From an uncultured Bacteroidales bacterium (lineage in GTDB: Bacteria; Bacteroidota; Bacteroidia; Bacteroidales; UBA932), in contig CAMYVB010000018.1 of the NCBI GenBank assembly GCA_947302175.1, positions 1 to 37,985 of the forward strand: DNA of 37,985 bases, in the 5' to 3' direction. Of the stretch, positions 1-9,900 are shown piece after piece. The position numbers and the translations under genes are program-made. Under the pieces are notes generated by a model. It searched no databases and had not been told where the DNA came from. It worked only from the letters and a program-made list of their open reading frames with translations. Numbering within the stretch: the stretch's first letter is position 1; every line of letters begins with the position of its first letter.

Positions 1-869
1 ACGGTGATGATGTCGCCGCCGTGGGTGGATTCGGCGCCGCCGTTCTCCCAGACCTTGAGCATGCCGTCGCCGACGGTCCAGCCCTCGACGGGGAATTCAG
101 GGCCGCGGGCGCTGCGCCAGCCGTTGGAGGTCTCGCCGTCGAACAGGAGCTGCCAGCCTTCCTCTTTCTGCCTTTCGCTCAGGGTGTTGGCTATCCAGTT
201 GACCTGATGGACCGCCTTGTTGTCGGGAGTAAGGTGCTTCTCGACGTCCTCGGTGCAGATGCGTATCTTGCGCCACAGAACCTTTTTGCCGAAATGGTCG
301 GCGTCGCGGGTGGAATGTACCTGGAGGCCGAAGAAGCCCTCGGAATAGAGGTCGGCGAGGAGGTTGGACACTTCGACGCCGTTCACGAAGGTGCGTATGC
401 TGTTGCCTACGGCCTCGATGCGGGCCTTGTTCCACTTGCCGGGACGGTCTGCGCCCTTCGCGGCGGGGTTCCAGGTGGTCTTGTAGAGCCAGTTGATATT
501 CTCCTCATAGATGCCGCCTGTGAACTGGCGCTTTTGGTTGGGGTCGAGCTCGAACTGGTAGCCCTGGACCCTTTCGCGGTCGTTGATGAAGCTGCGGAAC
601 TGGACGCCGCTGTTGCCTGCGCCTTCTTCCATCTTGTATTCGAACTCAAGGATGAAATCGCTGTAAAGGGCGTCGGTTACGAGGAAGGAGTTGCCGCCGC
701 CCTCGGTGAAGGTGGTGCCGGCGATGCAGCCGTCTTCCACGGTGTAGACGGCCTGACCCGTGGCCTGATGCCAGCCGCTGAGGTCTTTGCCGTTGAAGAG
801 GGGCTCCCACTTGGGGCCGCAGGCGCTGAGGGCGACGATGCCGAGGATGACGAAGAGTATCTTTTTCAT
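1..869 (-). CDS. Lipoprotein with tandem DUF1080 (3-keto-glycoside hydrolase/lyase-like) domains, 3' end cut by window
   Basis: The start is the ATG at 869; no stop is reached before base 1, so the C-terminus is missing. The N-terminus MKKILFVILGIVALSAC is a lipoprotein signal with lipobox LSAC, so the protein is probably anchored in the periplasm or outer membrane. Residues about 20-190 form a DUF1080 domain (concanavalin-like fold): WEPLFNGKDLSGW at the start, then NSGVQFRS, YQFELD, GGIYEE and GFFGLQVHS. After a short linker a second domain opens with WQLLFDGETSNGWRSARG and runs off the edge, so this is a tandem DUF1080 protein. Members of the family cleave 3-keto-glycosides made by a Gfo/Idh/MocA oxidoreductase; here such an oxidoreductase lies 13 bases upstream on the same strand, apparently in one operon. 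Family membership is clear; the substrate is unknown. Confidence 0.88.
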   Translation of the reverse strand, partial: MKKILFVILGIVALSACGPKWEPLFNGKDLSGWHQATGQAVYTVEDGCIAGTTFTEGGGNSFLVTDALYSDFILEFEYKMEEGAGNSGVQFRSFINDRERVQGYQFELDPNQKRQFTGGIYEENINWLYKTTWNPAAKGADRPGKWNKARIEAVGNSIRTFVNGVEVSNLLADLYSEGFFGLQVHSTRDADHFGKKVLWRKIRICTEDVEKHLTPDNKAVHQVNWIANTLSERQKEEGWQLLFDGETSNGWRSARGPEFPVEGWTVGDGMLKVWENGGAESTHGGDIIT

Positions 870-882
870 TTCGGGAGAGTCT

Positions 883-2313
883 TTAGACGGTGTAGTAGTC
901 TTCCCAACCCTTCCTGGGAGGTACGCCGGTGAGGAGGGAATTGGCGAAGGGGTTGTCGGTGATTTCCTTGGTGGTGCGGTCGAAGTGGAAGGTGGTGTTG
1001 AGCCTCTGGGCGATGACGCCGAGGTTCATGACCTGGCAGAGCTCCGCGGAGATCTCGAAGGGGGAATGGGCCTTCTCCGTGCCCTTGATGGCGTTGAAGA
1101 AGTTGATCATGTGGTTGTAGTGGTAGTCCTCGGGGACGTGGGGGAGGAGGCCCTTGCGGTCCATTTCCTCGTGGAGGGACTCGGGGACTATCTTGAGCTG
1201 GGAGGAGTGCGAGCCGCCCTTGAAGATGAGGTCGTTGGTGTAGATTTCCTTGCCGGGGTTGAGCTTGGTGGGGACGTAGGCGGCGCCGTTCACGGTGGGG
1301 ACGTCGCTCTCTTCGCTCTTGCCGTAGCCGACGGGGAGTTCGGGGAAGTTGCCCACGCCGTCATACCAGGTCATGTCGCAGGCGGGCATGTTGCCTCGGC
1401 GGGGGAACTTGAACTGGATAGTGGAGGCCATGGGGAAGAAATAGTCGTTGTGGCCTTCGCACTTGAGCATGCCGACTTCGTAGGGGAGGCCGAGCTTGAG
1501 GAACTCGTGGCAGGTGTCGAAGATGTGGGCGCCCCAGTCGCCGAGCGCGCCCATGCCGAAATCGTACCAGCAGCGCCAGTTGCCCTCGTCGAACTTCTGG
1601 GAGTAGTCGTGATACATGGTCTGCATCTGCCAAACGTCCCAGTCCATGTTTTCGGGCATGGGATCGGCATCGGGGAACTTCTTGATATTCACGTCGAAAC
1701 CGTGCCAGCGGCGGGCGCCGTTCATGTGGGCGGTGATGTGGGTGACGTCCTTGATGATGCCGGCCTCGACCCAGCTCTTAAACTGGAAGTAGTTGGGGCC
1801 CGAGTGGCCCTGGTTGCCCATCTGGGTTACGACGTTGGGGTATTTTTTGGCCGCGTCGATCAGGAGCTGGTTCTCATGGAAGGTGCGGCAGAGAGGCTTT
1901 TCGCAGTAGACCGCTATGCCTTCCTTGATGGCGCGCATGGCGATGGGGAAATGCGAGAAGTCGGGGGTGCCCACGATGACGGCCTCTATCTTGCCGGCCA
2001 TCTCGTCGAACATCTTGCGGAAATCCTTGTAGCGGGGGACGCCGGGGCAGAGCTCCATGACTCTCTGGGTGTGGGGCGCGCCCATATTGACGTCGCACAT
2101 GGCAACGACGTTGATCATTCCGGTGTCGAGGGCGTGACGGGAATCCTCGCCGCCGCGGTAGCCTATGCCGACGAAGGCGACGTTGATCTTTTCAGAGGCG
2201 CCCTTGGCAGCCTTGCGGTTCTTGGCCGAGGCTTCGAGGGAACTGATGGGGTTGATTGCAACGGCAGCGGCGGTCGCTCCCGCGGTCTTGAGAAAGTCTC
2301 TTCTGGAAATCAT
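883..2313 (-). CDS. Tat-exported Gfo/Idh/MocA family NAD(P)-dependent oxidoreductase
   Basis: 476 residues. The N-terminus MISRRDFLKTAGATAAAVA is a twin-arginine (Tat) signal with SRRDFLK, so the enzyme is exported folded with its cofactor. A Rossmann segment follows (INVAFVGIGYRGGEDSR, then AMCDVN), and the family catalytic-lysine motif CEKPLCRT places the lysine at about residue 139. The rest is the usual Gfo/Idh/MocA C-terminal sheet, ending RKGWEDYYTV. The family oxidises or reduces sugar hydroxyls; periplasmic Bacteroidota members paired with DUF1080 proteins oxidise glycosides at C3 so that the bond can be eliminated. The adjacent DUF1080 lipoprotein 13 bases downstream supports that role here. 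A well-formed Bacteroidota promoter lies 49-80 bases upstream of the ATG. Exact sugar and cofactor are not determinable from sequence. Confidence 0.92.
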   Translation of the reverse strand: MISRRDFLKTAGATAAAVAINPISSLEASAKNRKAAKGASEKINVAFVGIGYRGGEDSRHALDTGMINVVAMCDVNMGAPHTQRVMELCPGVPRYKDFRKMFDEMAGKIEAVIVGTPDFSHFPIAMRAIKEGIAVYCEKPLCRTFHENQLLIDAAKKYPNVVTQMGNQGHSGPNYFQFKSWVEAGIIKDVTHITAHMNGARRWHGFDVNIKKFPDADPMPENMDWDVWQMQTMYHDYSQKFDEGNWRCWYDFGMGALGDWGAHIFDTCHEFLKLGLPYEVGMLKCEGHNDYFFPMASTIQFKFPRRGNMPACDMTWYDGVGNFPELPVGYGKSEESDVPTVNGAAYVPTKLNPGKEIYTNDLIFKGGSHSSQLKIVPESLHEEMDRKGLLPHVPEDYHYNHMINFFNAIKGTEKAHSPFEISAELCQVMNLGVIAQRLNTTFHFDRTTKEITDNPFANSLLTGVPPRKGWEDYYTV

Positions 2314-2361
2314 ATTGCTTAGTGTTGGTATTCTTGTTGGTTGAGCATACGCTCATCTTAG

Positions 2362-2393
2362 CAAATATAAAGAAAAATAGCTACCTTAGCAAA
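2362..2393 (-). promoter_or_regulatory. Bacteroidota-type promoter for the Gfo/Idh/MocA - DUF1080 operon
   Basis: Read on the minus strand, a -33 box TTTG (2393-2390) is followed after exactly 20 bases by a -7 box TATATTTG (2369-2362), matching TTTG-N19/21-TAnnTTTG. Transcription would start near 2357, giving a leader of about 44 bases. Both boxes lie in copies of a 9-base direct repeat CTTAGCAAA (plus strand 2357-2365 and 2385-2393). A small palindrome TGAGC-ATAC-GCTCA (2342-2355) lies just downstream of the predicted start. Confidence 0.7.
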
Positions 2394-2407
2394 AAATTAC
2401 CACACTA

Positions 2408-3259
2408 ATGTATAGAATACTAAACAAGGAAATGCTGACTCCGACCATCTGCAAGATGGATGTGCTCGCGCCTCGTATCGCAAGCTCCGCGCAGCCCGGA
2501 CAGTTCCTTATCGTCCTGAGCGGCGAGCGCGGCGAGCGCATACCGCTGACAATCAGCGACTACGACCCGTCAGTCGGGTCCGTTACCATTGTAACCCAGC
2601 GCATAGGCGCATCAACCGCAGAAATCATCTCCCGCTCCGAGGATGAATCCTTCAGGAGCGTCGTCGGCCCTCTCGGGACGGCGTCCGATTTCGTAAACGT
2701 TCCCCTCGAGGAGCTGCGTAAGCGCCGCTATATCTTCATTGCCGGCGGCGTGGGCACCGCTCCCGTCTACCCCCAGGCGAAGTGGCTGCACGACCGCGGC
2801 GTGAGCGTCGAGGTCATCATAGGCGCCAAGACTGCTGACCTCCTCATTTACAAAAAGGAGCTCGCAAGCGCCTGCGACTGCCTTCATATATGCACTGACG
2901 ACGGCTCAGAGGGCTTCCACGGCATGGTGACCGCCCTTCTGGAAAAGCTCGTCGGTGAGGGTCGCAACTACACCCACGCGGTCGCCATCGGCCCTATGAT
3001 AATGATGAAATTCACCACTCTGACTTGCAAGAAGTTGGGCCTTCCCGTCACCGTGAGCCTCAATACGCTGATGGTGGACGGCACGGGCATGTGCGGCGCC
3101 TGCCGCGTCAGCGTGGGCGGCAAGACCAGGTTCGCCTGCGTGGACGGCCCCGAGTTCGACGGCTATGAGGTCGATTTCGACGAATGTCTGCGCCGCCAGG
3201 GTCAGTACAAGACAGAAGAAAAAGAAGCGCTCGAGCGCATTAGCGAAGGGAGGATATAA
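2408..3259 (+). CDS. nfnA: NfnA/SudB-type FAD/NAD(P)-binding [2Fe-2S] oxidoreductase small subunit
   Basis: 283 residues, a full-length member of the ferredoxin-NADP reductase-like subunit family (NfnA, SudB, PyrK relatives). Visible are the FAD-binding RIPLTISDYD near residues 39-48, the nucleotide-binding FIAGGVGTAPVYPQAKW near 115-131, and a C-terminal iron-sulfur motif with C229, C232 and C244. The position of the first cysteine in PyrK is taken by D224 (D-x4-C-x2-C-x11-C), the arrangement I recall for NfnA/SudB rather than PyrK. The partner large subunit starts two bases after the stop. The complex would move electrons between NADPH, NADH and ferredoxin, or act on sulfide/polysulfide; sequence alone does not choose. 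It is cytoplasmic, with no signal peptide. No clear promoter motif is seen on the plus strand upstream. Confidence 0.85.
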   Translation: MYRILNKEMLTPTICKMDVLAPRIASSAQPGQFLIVLSGERGERIPLTISDYDPSVGSVTIVTQRIGASTAEIISRSEDESFRSVVGPLGTASDFVNVPLEELRKRRYIFIAGGVGTAPVYPQAKWLHDRGVSVEVIIGAKTADLLIYKKELASACDCLHICTDDGSEGFHGMVTALLEKLVGEGRNYTHAVAIGPMIMMKFTTLTCKKLGLPVTVSLNTLMVDGTGMCGACRVSVGGKTRFACVDGPEFDGYEVDFDECLRRQGQYKTEEKEALERISEGRI

Positions 3260-3261
3260 TT

Positions 3262-4638
3262 ATGGCAGAAAGAATTCCCAGAGTCCCTGCAAGGGAGCAG
3301 GATCCCAAGGTGCGCGCCCGCAATTTCGACGAGGTGTGCTACGGCTACAATATGGAAGAAGCCTTGAAAGAGGCCTCCCGCTGCCTTAACTGCAAGAATC
3401 CGCGCTGCGTAGGCGCTTGCCCCGTGGGTATCGACATCCCCGGCTTCATCGCCAAGGTGGCGGTGGGGGACGTACAAGGCGCCGCTGAGGTCATAGCGCA
3501 CGACTCGTCGCTTCCCGCCGTGTGCGGCCGCGTCTGCCCGCAGGAAACCCAGTGCGAAGGCAGCTGCGTCCTCGGCGTCAAGTTCGAGCCCGTATCTATA
3601 GGAAAGCTTGAAAGGTTTGTTGCAGATAATTCTTCGGCAAGCGTAGAAACAGAGAAGAGTAACGGGCATAAGGTGGCCGTAATCGGCTCAGGTCCTGCAG
3701 GTCTCGCATGCGCGAGCGACCTTGCAAAATGGGGCTATGACGTGACCATTTTCGAGGCGCTCCACAAGGCCGGCGGCGTTCTCGAATACGGCATCCCCGA
3801 GTTCCGTCTCCCCAAAGAGACCGTCCTGAAACGCGAAATCGAGGAGGTGACCCGCCTCGGCGTCAAGATTGAGACCGACGTCATCGTGGGCCGCACTGTG
3901 ACTATTGATGAGCTCATGGACCGCGAAGGCTTCGAAGCGGTATTCGTGGGCACGGGCGCAGGCCTCCCCAAGTTTATGGGCATCCCGGGCGAGAACCTCT
4001 GCGGCGTATTTTCCGCAAATGAGTTCCTGACCCGCAACAACCTTATGAAAGCCTTCCGCGAGGATTATCTCACTCCCATCCACGCAGGAAAGAAAGTGTG
4101 CGTCGTTGGCGGCGGTAATGTCGCAATGGACGCCGCCCGCACGGCCCTGCGCCTCGGCGCGGAAGTGCACATAGTTTATCGCCGCACCGAAAGCGAGCTC
4201 CCCGCCCGCCGCGAGGAGGTCCACCACGCCGTGGAGGAAGGCATAATCTTCGATATGCTGACCAACCCCGTGGAGATACTCGGCGACGACAAGGGCTGGG
4301 TGAGGGCCATCAGGTGCATCAAGATGGAGCTCGGCGAACCCGATGAAAGCGGTCGCCGCTCTCCCGTCCCCGTGCCCGGCAGCGAATTCGAGATTGAGAC
4401 CGAAACCGTCATCATGGCTCTAGGCACTTCGCCTAACCCCCTGATCGCCAAGACCACCGAGGGGCTTGAGCAGACCAGGCGCGGCTGCCTCGTGGCTGAC
4501 GAGCAGGGCGCAACTACGCGCCCCGGCATATTCGCCGGCGGCGATGCCGTCAGCGGTGCCGCGACCGTCATCCTCGCCATGGGCGCAGGTCGCAAGGCCG
4601 CCAAGGCAATTGACGACTACCTCAAGGCAAAAGCTTGA
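3262..4638 (+). CDS. nfnB: NfnB/SudA/GltD-type FAD- and [4Fe-4S]-containing oxidoreductase large subunit
   Basis: 458 residues. The N-terminal domain has two four-cysteine sets for [4Fe-4S] clusters: C41, C44, C49 and C53 (CLNCKNPRCVGACP), then C88, C92, C98 and C102 (CGRVCPQETQCEGSC). An FAD Rossmann motif VAVIGSGPAGLACAS follows near residue 138 with GGVLEYGIPEFRLPK, then an NADPH motif VCVVGGGNVAMDAARTA near 280 with YRRTESELPARREE. The end GIFAGGDAVSGAATVILAMG is the usual second FAD contact. This is the glutamate-synthase-small-subunit-like family, often annotated GltA/GltD. No glutamate synthase large subunit is nearby, and the immediately preceding NfnA/SudB-like gene argues for an Nfn- or Sud-type complex. 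AGGA at 3251-3254 could serve as a ribosome-binding site. Confidence 0.88.
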   Translation: MAERIPRVPAREQDPKVRARNFDEVCYGYNMEEALKEASRCLNCKNPRCVGACPVGIDIPGFIAKVAVGDVQGAAEVIAHDSSLPAVCGRVCPQETQCEGSCVLGVKFEPVSIGKLERFVADNSSASVETEKSNGHKVAVIGSGPAGLACASDLAKWGYDVTIFEALHKAGGVLEYGIPEFRLPKETVLKREIEEVTRLGVKIETDVIVGRTVTIDELMDREGFEAVFVGTGAGLPKFMGIPGENLCGVFSANEFLTRNNLMKAFREDYLTPIHAGKKVCVVGGGNVAMDAARTALRLGAEVHIVYRRTESELPARREEVHHAVEEGIIFDMLTNPVEILGDDKGWVRAIRCIKMELGEPDESGRRSPVPVPGSEFEIETETVIMALGTSPNPLIAKTTEGLEQTRRGCLVADEQGATTRPGIFAGGDAVSGAATVILAMGAGRKAAKAIDDYLKAKA

Positions 4639-4640
4639 AA

Positions 4641-5462
4641 ATGAGGCGACTAATACTTATTATCGCAACGGCGCTCATCCTTCTGGGGTGCGCGCCTTTG
4701 CGTTCAGTCCCGGAGGGGCGCTCCTCCGCGGCTCCTTTCATAGGTATCAGCTGCGGCTACTCCGAGACGCTTACCAGCGTAAAAAATACTTACATTGACG
4801 CCGTCCGTCTCGCGGGCGGAATCCCCGTGCTCATACCGCTGGTCACTGACAGCGTGGCCGCCGAAGCTATTGTCGGCCGCGTCGACGCAGTGATTATGTC
4901 GGGAGGCGAGGACATCGATCCTCTGTACTACGGCGAAGAACACCTTCCCGGGCTCGGCAAAGTGAACGCTCCCCGCGACACTTCCGACATGCTCCTTATC
5001 GCCACCGCCCTGCGCCTTGGCAAACCTATGCTGTGCATATGCCGCGGGGAGCAGATTATGAACGTCGCCCTCGGCGGCACCCTGTATCAGGACATCCCCT
5101 CCCAGATACCGTCATCGCAGCTTAAGCATCGCCAGACCGAGCCGGGCACGGTAGCTACGCAGACCATCACAATTGACGCTGACTCCCGCCTTGCCGCAAT
5201 CTTGGGCAAGACTTCTCTGGGAGTCAATTCCTTCCATCATCAGGCGGTTAAAGATATAGCCCCCGGGCTCAGAGTCACCGCCCGCAGCGAAGACGGGGTC
5301 GTCGAAGCTTTCGAGAGCGTCCCCGGCAGCCCCGACCCTTATGGCCGCGACCTTGGCGATCGCGTTCTTGCCGTTCAGTTCCACCCTGAGTCATTCGCCC
5401 AGGTCGGCGACGAGCTGTTCCTTGGCATTTTCAGGGATTTAGTTTCCCGCGCCCGGAAGTAG
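4641..5462 (+). CDS. Lipidated class-I glutamine amidotransferase-like hydrolase (peptidase C26, gamma-glutamyl-GABA hydrolase family)
   Basis: 273 residues from the ATG at 4641, two bases after the nfnB stop; an in-frame TTG at 4635 overlaps that stop and is less likely. The N-terminus MRRLILIIATALILLGC is a lipoprotein signal with the lipid-bearing cysteine near residue 17, so the enzyme should be exported. The body is peptidase C26: FIGISCGYSETL, MSGGEDIDPLYYGEE, the nucleophile loop CICRGEQIMN with C134, and the catalytic VQFHPES with H248 and E250. The family removes gamma-linked glutamate from amides such as gamma-glutamyl-GABA or poly-gamma-glutamate compounds. PuuD-type members are cytosolic, so a lipidated form is notable. 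Co-transcription with nfnAB is inferred from spacing. Substrate unknown. Confidence 0.85.
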   Translation: MRRLILIIATALILLGCAPLRSVPEGRSSAAPFIGISCGYSETLTSVKNTYIDAVRLAGGIPVLIPLVTDSVAAEAIVGRVDAVIMSGGEDIDPLYYGEEHLPGLGKVNAPRDTSDMLLIATALRLGKPMLCICRGEQIMNVALGGTLYQDIPSQIPSSQLKHRQTEPGTVATQTITIDADSRLAAILGKTSLGVNSFHHQAVKDIAPGLRVTARSEDGVVEAFESVPGSPDPYGRDLGDRVLAVQFHPESFAQVGDELFLGIFRDLVSRARK

Positions 5463-5504
5463 CTGTTTTCCAGGCGATAACGTCGACCCGCGTTGTGACA
5501 AGAG

Positions 5505-6767
<1,263 letters not shown>

Positions 6768-6830
6768 TTTTAGCATTTTTTAGACGTGGTTGCAAGCAGT
6801 CAAATCTGTCCACGTATGTCAAATCGGCGG

Positions 6831-6838
6831 CAAATATA
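6831..6838 (-). promoter_or_regulatory. metK: Probable -7 box of the metK promoter
   Basis: On the minus strand this reads TATATTTG, a perfect TAnnTTTG. At the expected 20-base distance only TTTC is present (6862-6859), so the -33 box is weak. The leader would be about 60 bases. Confidence 0.4.
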
Positions 6839-6878
6839 TGACAAATAATTGTAAAGTTGAAAAATCATCGCGCGGGCG

Positions 6879-6909
6879 TTGCATAATTCCGCGCTATGCA
6901 GTATTTTTG
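6879..6909 (+). promoter_or_regulatory. Bacteroidota-type promoter for the first Oar-like receptor
   Basis: A -33 box TTG (6879-6881) and a -7 box TATTTTTG (6902-6909) are separated by exactly 20 bases. The ATG lies 43 bases after the -7 box. The next receptor gene has the same spacing in its promoter. Confidence 0.65.
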
Positions 6910-6952
6910 TGGCTGCATTTGCAATTATTTCTTTTAACCTTATAAATCGTAT

Positions 6953-9900
6953 ATGAAGAAATTGTTCAAATTGGCGTTGTCAGTCATGGCAATGCTGGCT
7001 TTTGTCGTGAATGGCTATGCCCAGTTCACGACTTCATCCATGGCCGGACGCATTTCCGACGAGTCCGGCGAGCCTCTCACCGGTGCAGCAGTCGTTGCTG
7101 TCCACACTCCTTCCGGCACCCAGTACTACGCTGTAGCCAACGGTGAAGGTTATTACACCATCGAGGGTATGCGCCCCGGCGGTCCCTACGAGATCACTAT
7201 TTCCTTCGTCGGTTGCAACACCCTGGTGATCAAGGATGTCACTCTCAAGCTCTCTGAGACCTACAGCCAGAACGCAGTAATGCGCACCTCCGAGACCCTC
7301 GACGAGGTCGTCGTGACGGCCAACGCATCCAAGTTCTCCAACGAGAAGACAGGCGCATCCACCAACGTCTCCAACCGCGAGATGATGAACCTGCCCAACT
7401 CCAGCCACGACATCCAGACCATTGCAAAGCTCTCCCCCTATTCCAACGGCATGAGCTTCGCAGGCAGCGACGGCCGCAGCACCAACTTCACCGTTGACGG
7501 AGCGAACCTCAACAACAACTTCGGCCTCTCCTCCAGCCTCCCCGGCGGCGGCACCCCCATCTCCCTCGACGCCATTGAGGAAATCCAGATGGTCGTTGCT
7601 CCTTTCGACGTCCGTCAGAGCAACTTCGTGGGCGGCGGCATCAACGCCATCACCAAGTCCGGTACCAACACCTGGAAGGGCACTGCCTACATGAACTACA
7701 CCAACCAGAACTTCCGTGGCAACAAGATCAACGGTGAGGATCTGGGCGACCGCAAGGCCGAGTCCAACGCAATCTACGGCGCCACCATCGGCGGCCCCAT
7801 CGTGAAGAACAAGCTCTTCTTCTTCGCCAACTTCGAAATGCAGAAGAAGCCCGAGCAGACCATCAAATACCAGCCCAGCGCAGAGAAGCAGGCCGTCCTC
7901 CAGCAGATCAAGGACAAGCTCATCAACGACTACGGCTACGATCCCGGTTCCTACACCGACTTCCCCGGCGGTACCGACAACATGAAGATCCTTGCCCGCC
8001 TCGACTGGAACATCACTGACGCCCACCACCTGGCCCTCCGCTACAACCTTACCAACAACCAGTATTGGTATGCCCCTAACGGCAACTCCTGCGACGACAA
8101 CTTCCGTAACAAGGGATTCAACCGCTCCAGCGAGCAGGCCCACCCCTTCTCCAACAATATGTACAGCCAGATGAACAACGTGATGAGCGTTTCCGCCGAG
8201 CTCAACAGCCGCTTCAGCGAGAAGGTCTCCAACCGTTTCCTGGCCACCTACACCGACATCAACGACCAGCGCGGCTCCAACAGCTCTGCTTTCCCTCACG
8301 TTGACATCATGGACAATGCCGACTACTCCAGCGGCAACTTCATCCCCTACACCTCCTTCGGTTACGAGCTCTTCACCTGGAACAACGGTGTGAAGAACAA
8401 GCAGATCTCCGTCCAGGACAACGTCAACATCTACGCCGGCGCCCACACCATCGTTCTCGGTGGCAGCTATGAGTACATGGACGCCCGCAACTCCTACATG
8501 CGTAACGGTACCGGTTACTACCGCTTCGCCAGCGTCGAGGACTTCCTCAACGGCAACACTCCTCTGTCCTTCTGCCTCACCTACGGTTACGAAGGCAACG
8601 CCAACCCTGCCGGCGAGGTCGAATACCATCAGACAGCCCTCTACGCCCAGGATGACTGGAAGATCACCAAGAACTTCAAGCTCACTTATGGTGTCCGTGC
8701 CGAGATGATACTCTTCGACGAGAGCAGCATCGCTACCAACCCCAACATCGCAGCCCTCAACTTCGGCGGCCATCACATCGACACCGGCAAATGGCCTGAC
8801 ACCCGCGTGCAGATTTCTCCCCGCGTAGGCTTCAACTGGGATGTCGTCGGCGACAAGAGCTTCGTTGTCCGTGGCGGTACCGGCCTCTTCCAGGGCCGTC
8901 TCCCTCTCGTGTTCTTCACCAACATGCCTCAGAACTCCGGTATGATCCAGGCCGGCTGGAACCAGAGCGCATCCTTCAAGAACGGTGTTCTCACCTACGA
9001 TCCCACCGTCAAGGCAAATCTTGACAAGCTCGTCGAGGGTGGCAAGATCATTACAGATATCAACAAGATCCAGGAAATGTTCGGTCTTCCTCAGTCCGCA
9101 TCTGCTGAAAGCGCAGGTCTCGGCGGCCAGAACTACATCGCCGGCGTCGATCCCGAGTTCAGGATGCCCCAGATTTGGAAGACTTCCATCGCTTTCGACT
9201 GGCAGCTGCCCGTCGACTTCCCCTTCACCATCACCGCTGAAGGTATCTACAACAAGACCCTTTGGGGCATCATGATGAAGGACTGGGGCCTGAATGAGTA
9301 CATGCTCGACCAGTCCCGCTTCGAAGGTCCCGACAACCGTATCAACTACACCGCTTCCGGTGCCAAGCTCCATAACGGCAAGCACGCTTACGTTATGACC
9401 AACACCAACGAGGGTTGGGGCTACACCGCCAACGTCACCGTTACCGCCGAGCCCGTCAAGAACCTGACCCTCATGGCCGCCTATACCCGCACCGAGTCCA
9501 AGGAACTGTCCGGCATGCCCGGCTCAGCCGCCAACTCCGTGTACACCGGTATCCCCACCGTCAGCGGTCCCAACTTCACCGGCCTGCAGCGCAGCCAGTA
9601 TGTCCTTCCCGACAAGGTCATCGCCAGCGTGGGTTACTTCCTCCCCTTCAAGTTCTTCCACGGCAAGGGCCTCCACCTCAACGTGTTCTACACCGGCTCT
9701 TCCAGCTACGGCAACAGCTTCATCTATACCAACGACATGAACGGCGACGGCAACGCCACCGACCTCATCTACATCCCCAAGACTGCTGACGAGATCGCAT
9801 TCAAGACCCCCGAGGATCGCGACGCTTTCTGGACTTTCGTCAACAACGACAGCTATCTCAGCTCTCACAAGGGTCAGTATGCAGAGGCTTATTCCGCCCG

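Noticed and set aside
2408..4638. Glutamate synthase (GOGAT) identity for the two-subunit oxidoreductase.
   Set aside because: No large glutamate synthase subunit is nearby, and the small partner with an Asp/Cys3 cluster motif fits Nfn or Sud complexes better.
5463..5504. Terminator between the C26 lipoprotein and metK.
   Set aside because: Only a weak AACG/CGTT pairing can be drawn and there is no T run.
6768..6952. SAM riboswitch upstream of metK.
   Set aside because: The predicted leader is about 60 bases and no SAM-aptamer stems are visible.
7034..9385. A 783-codon minus-strand open frame opposite the first receptor, with similar long ones at 787-2322, 11610-13394 and 35798-37957.
   Set aside because: The translations are low-complexity (Val, Gly, Glu, Ala-rich) without motifs, and the opposite strands carry clear families. 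Strong codon bias explains the missing stops.
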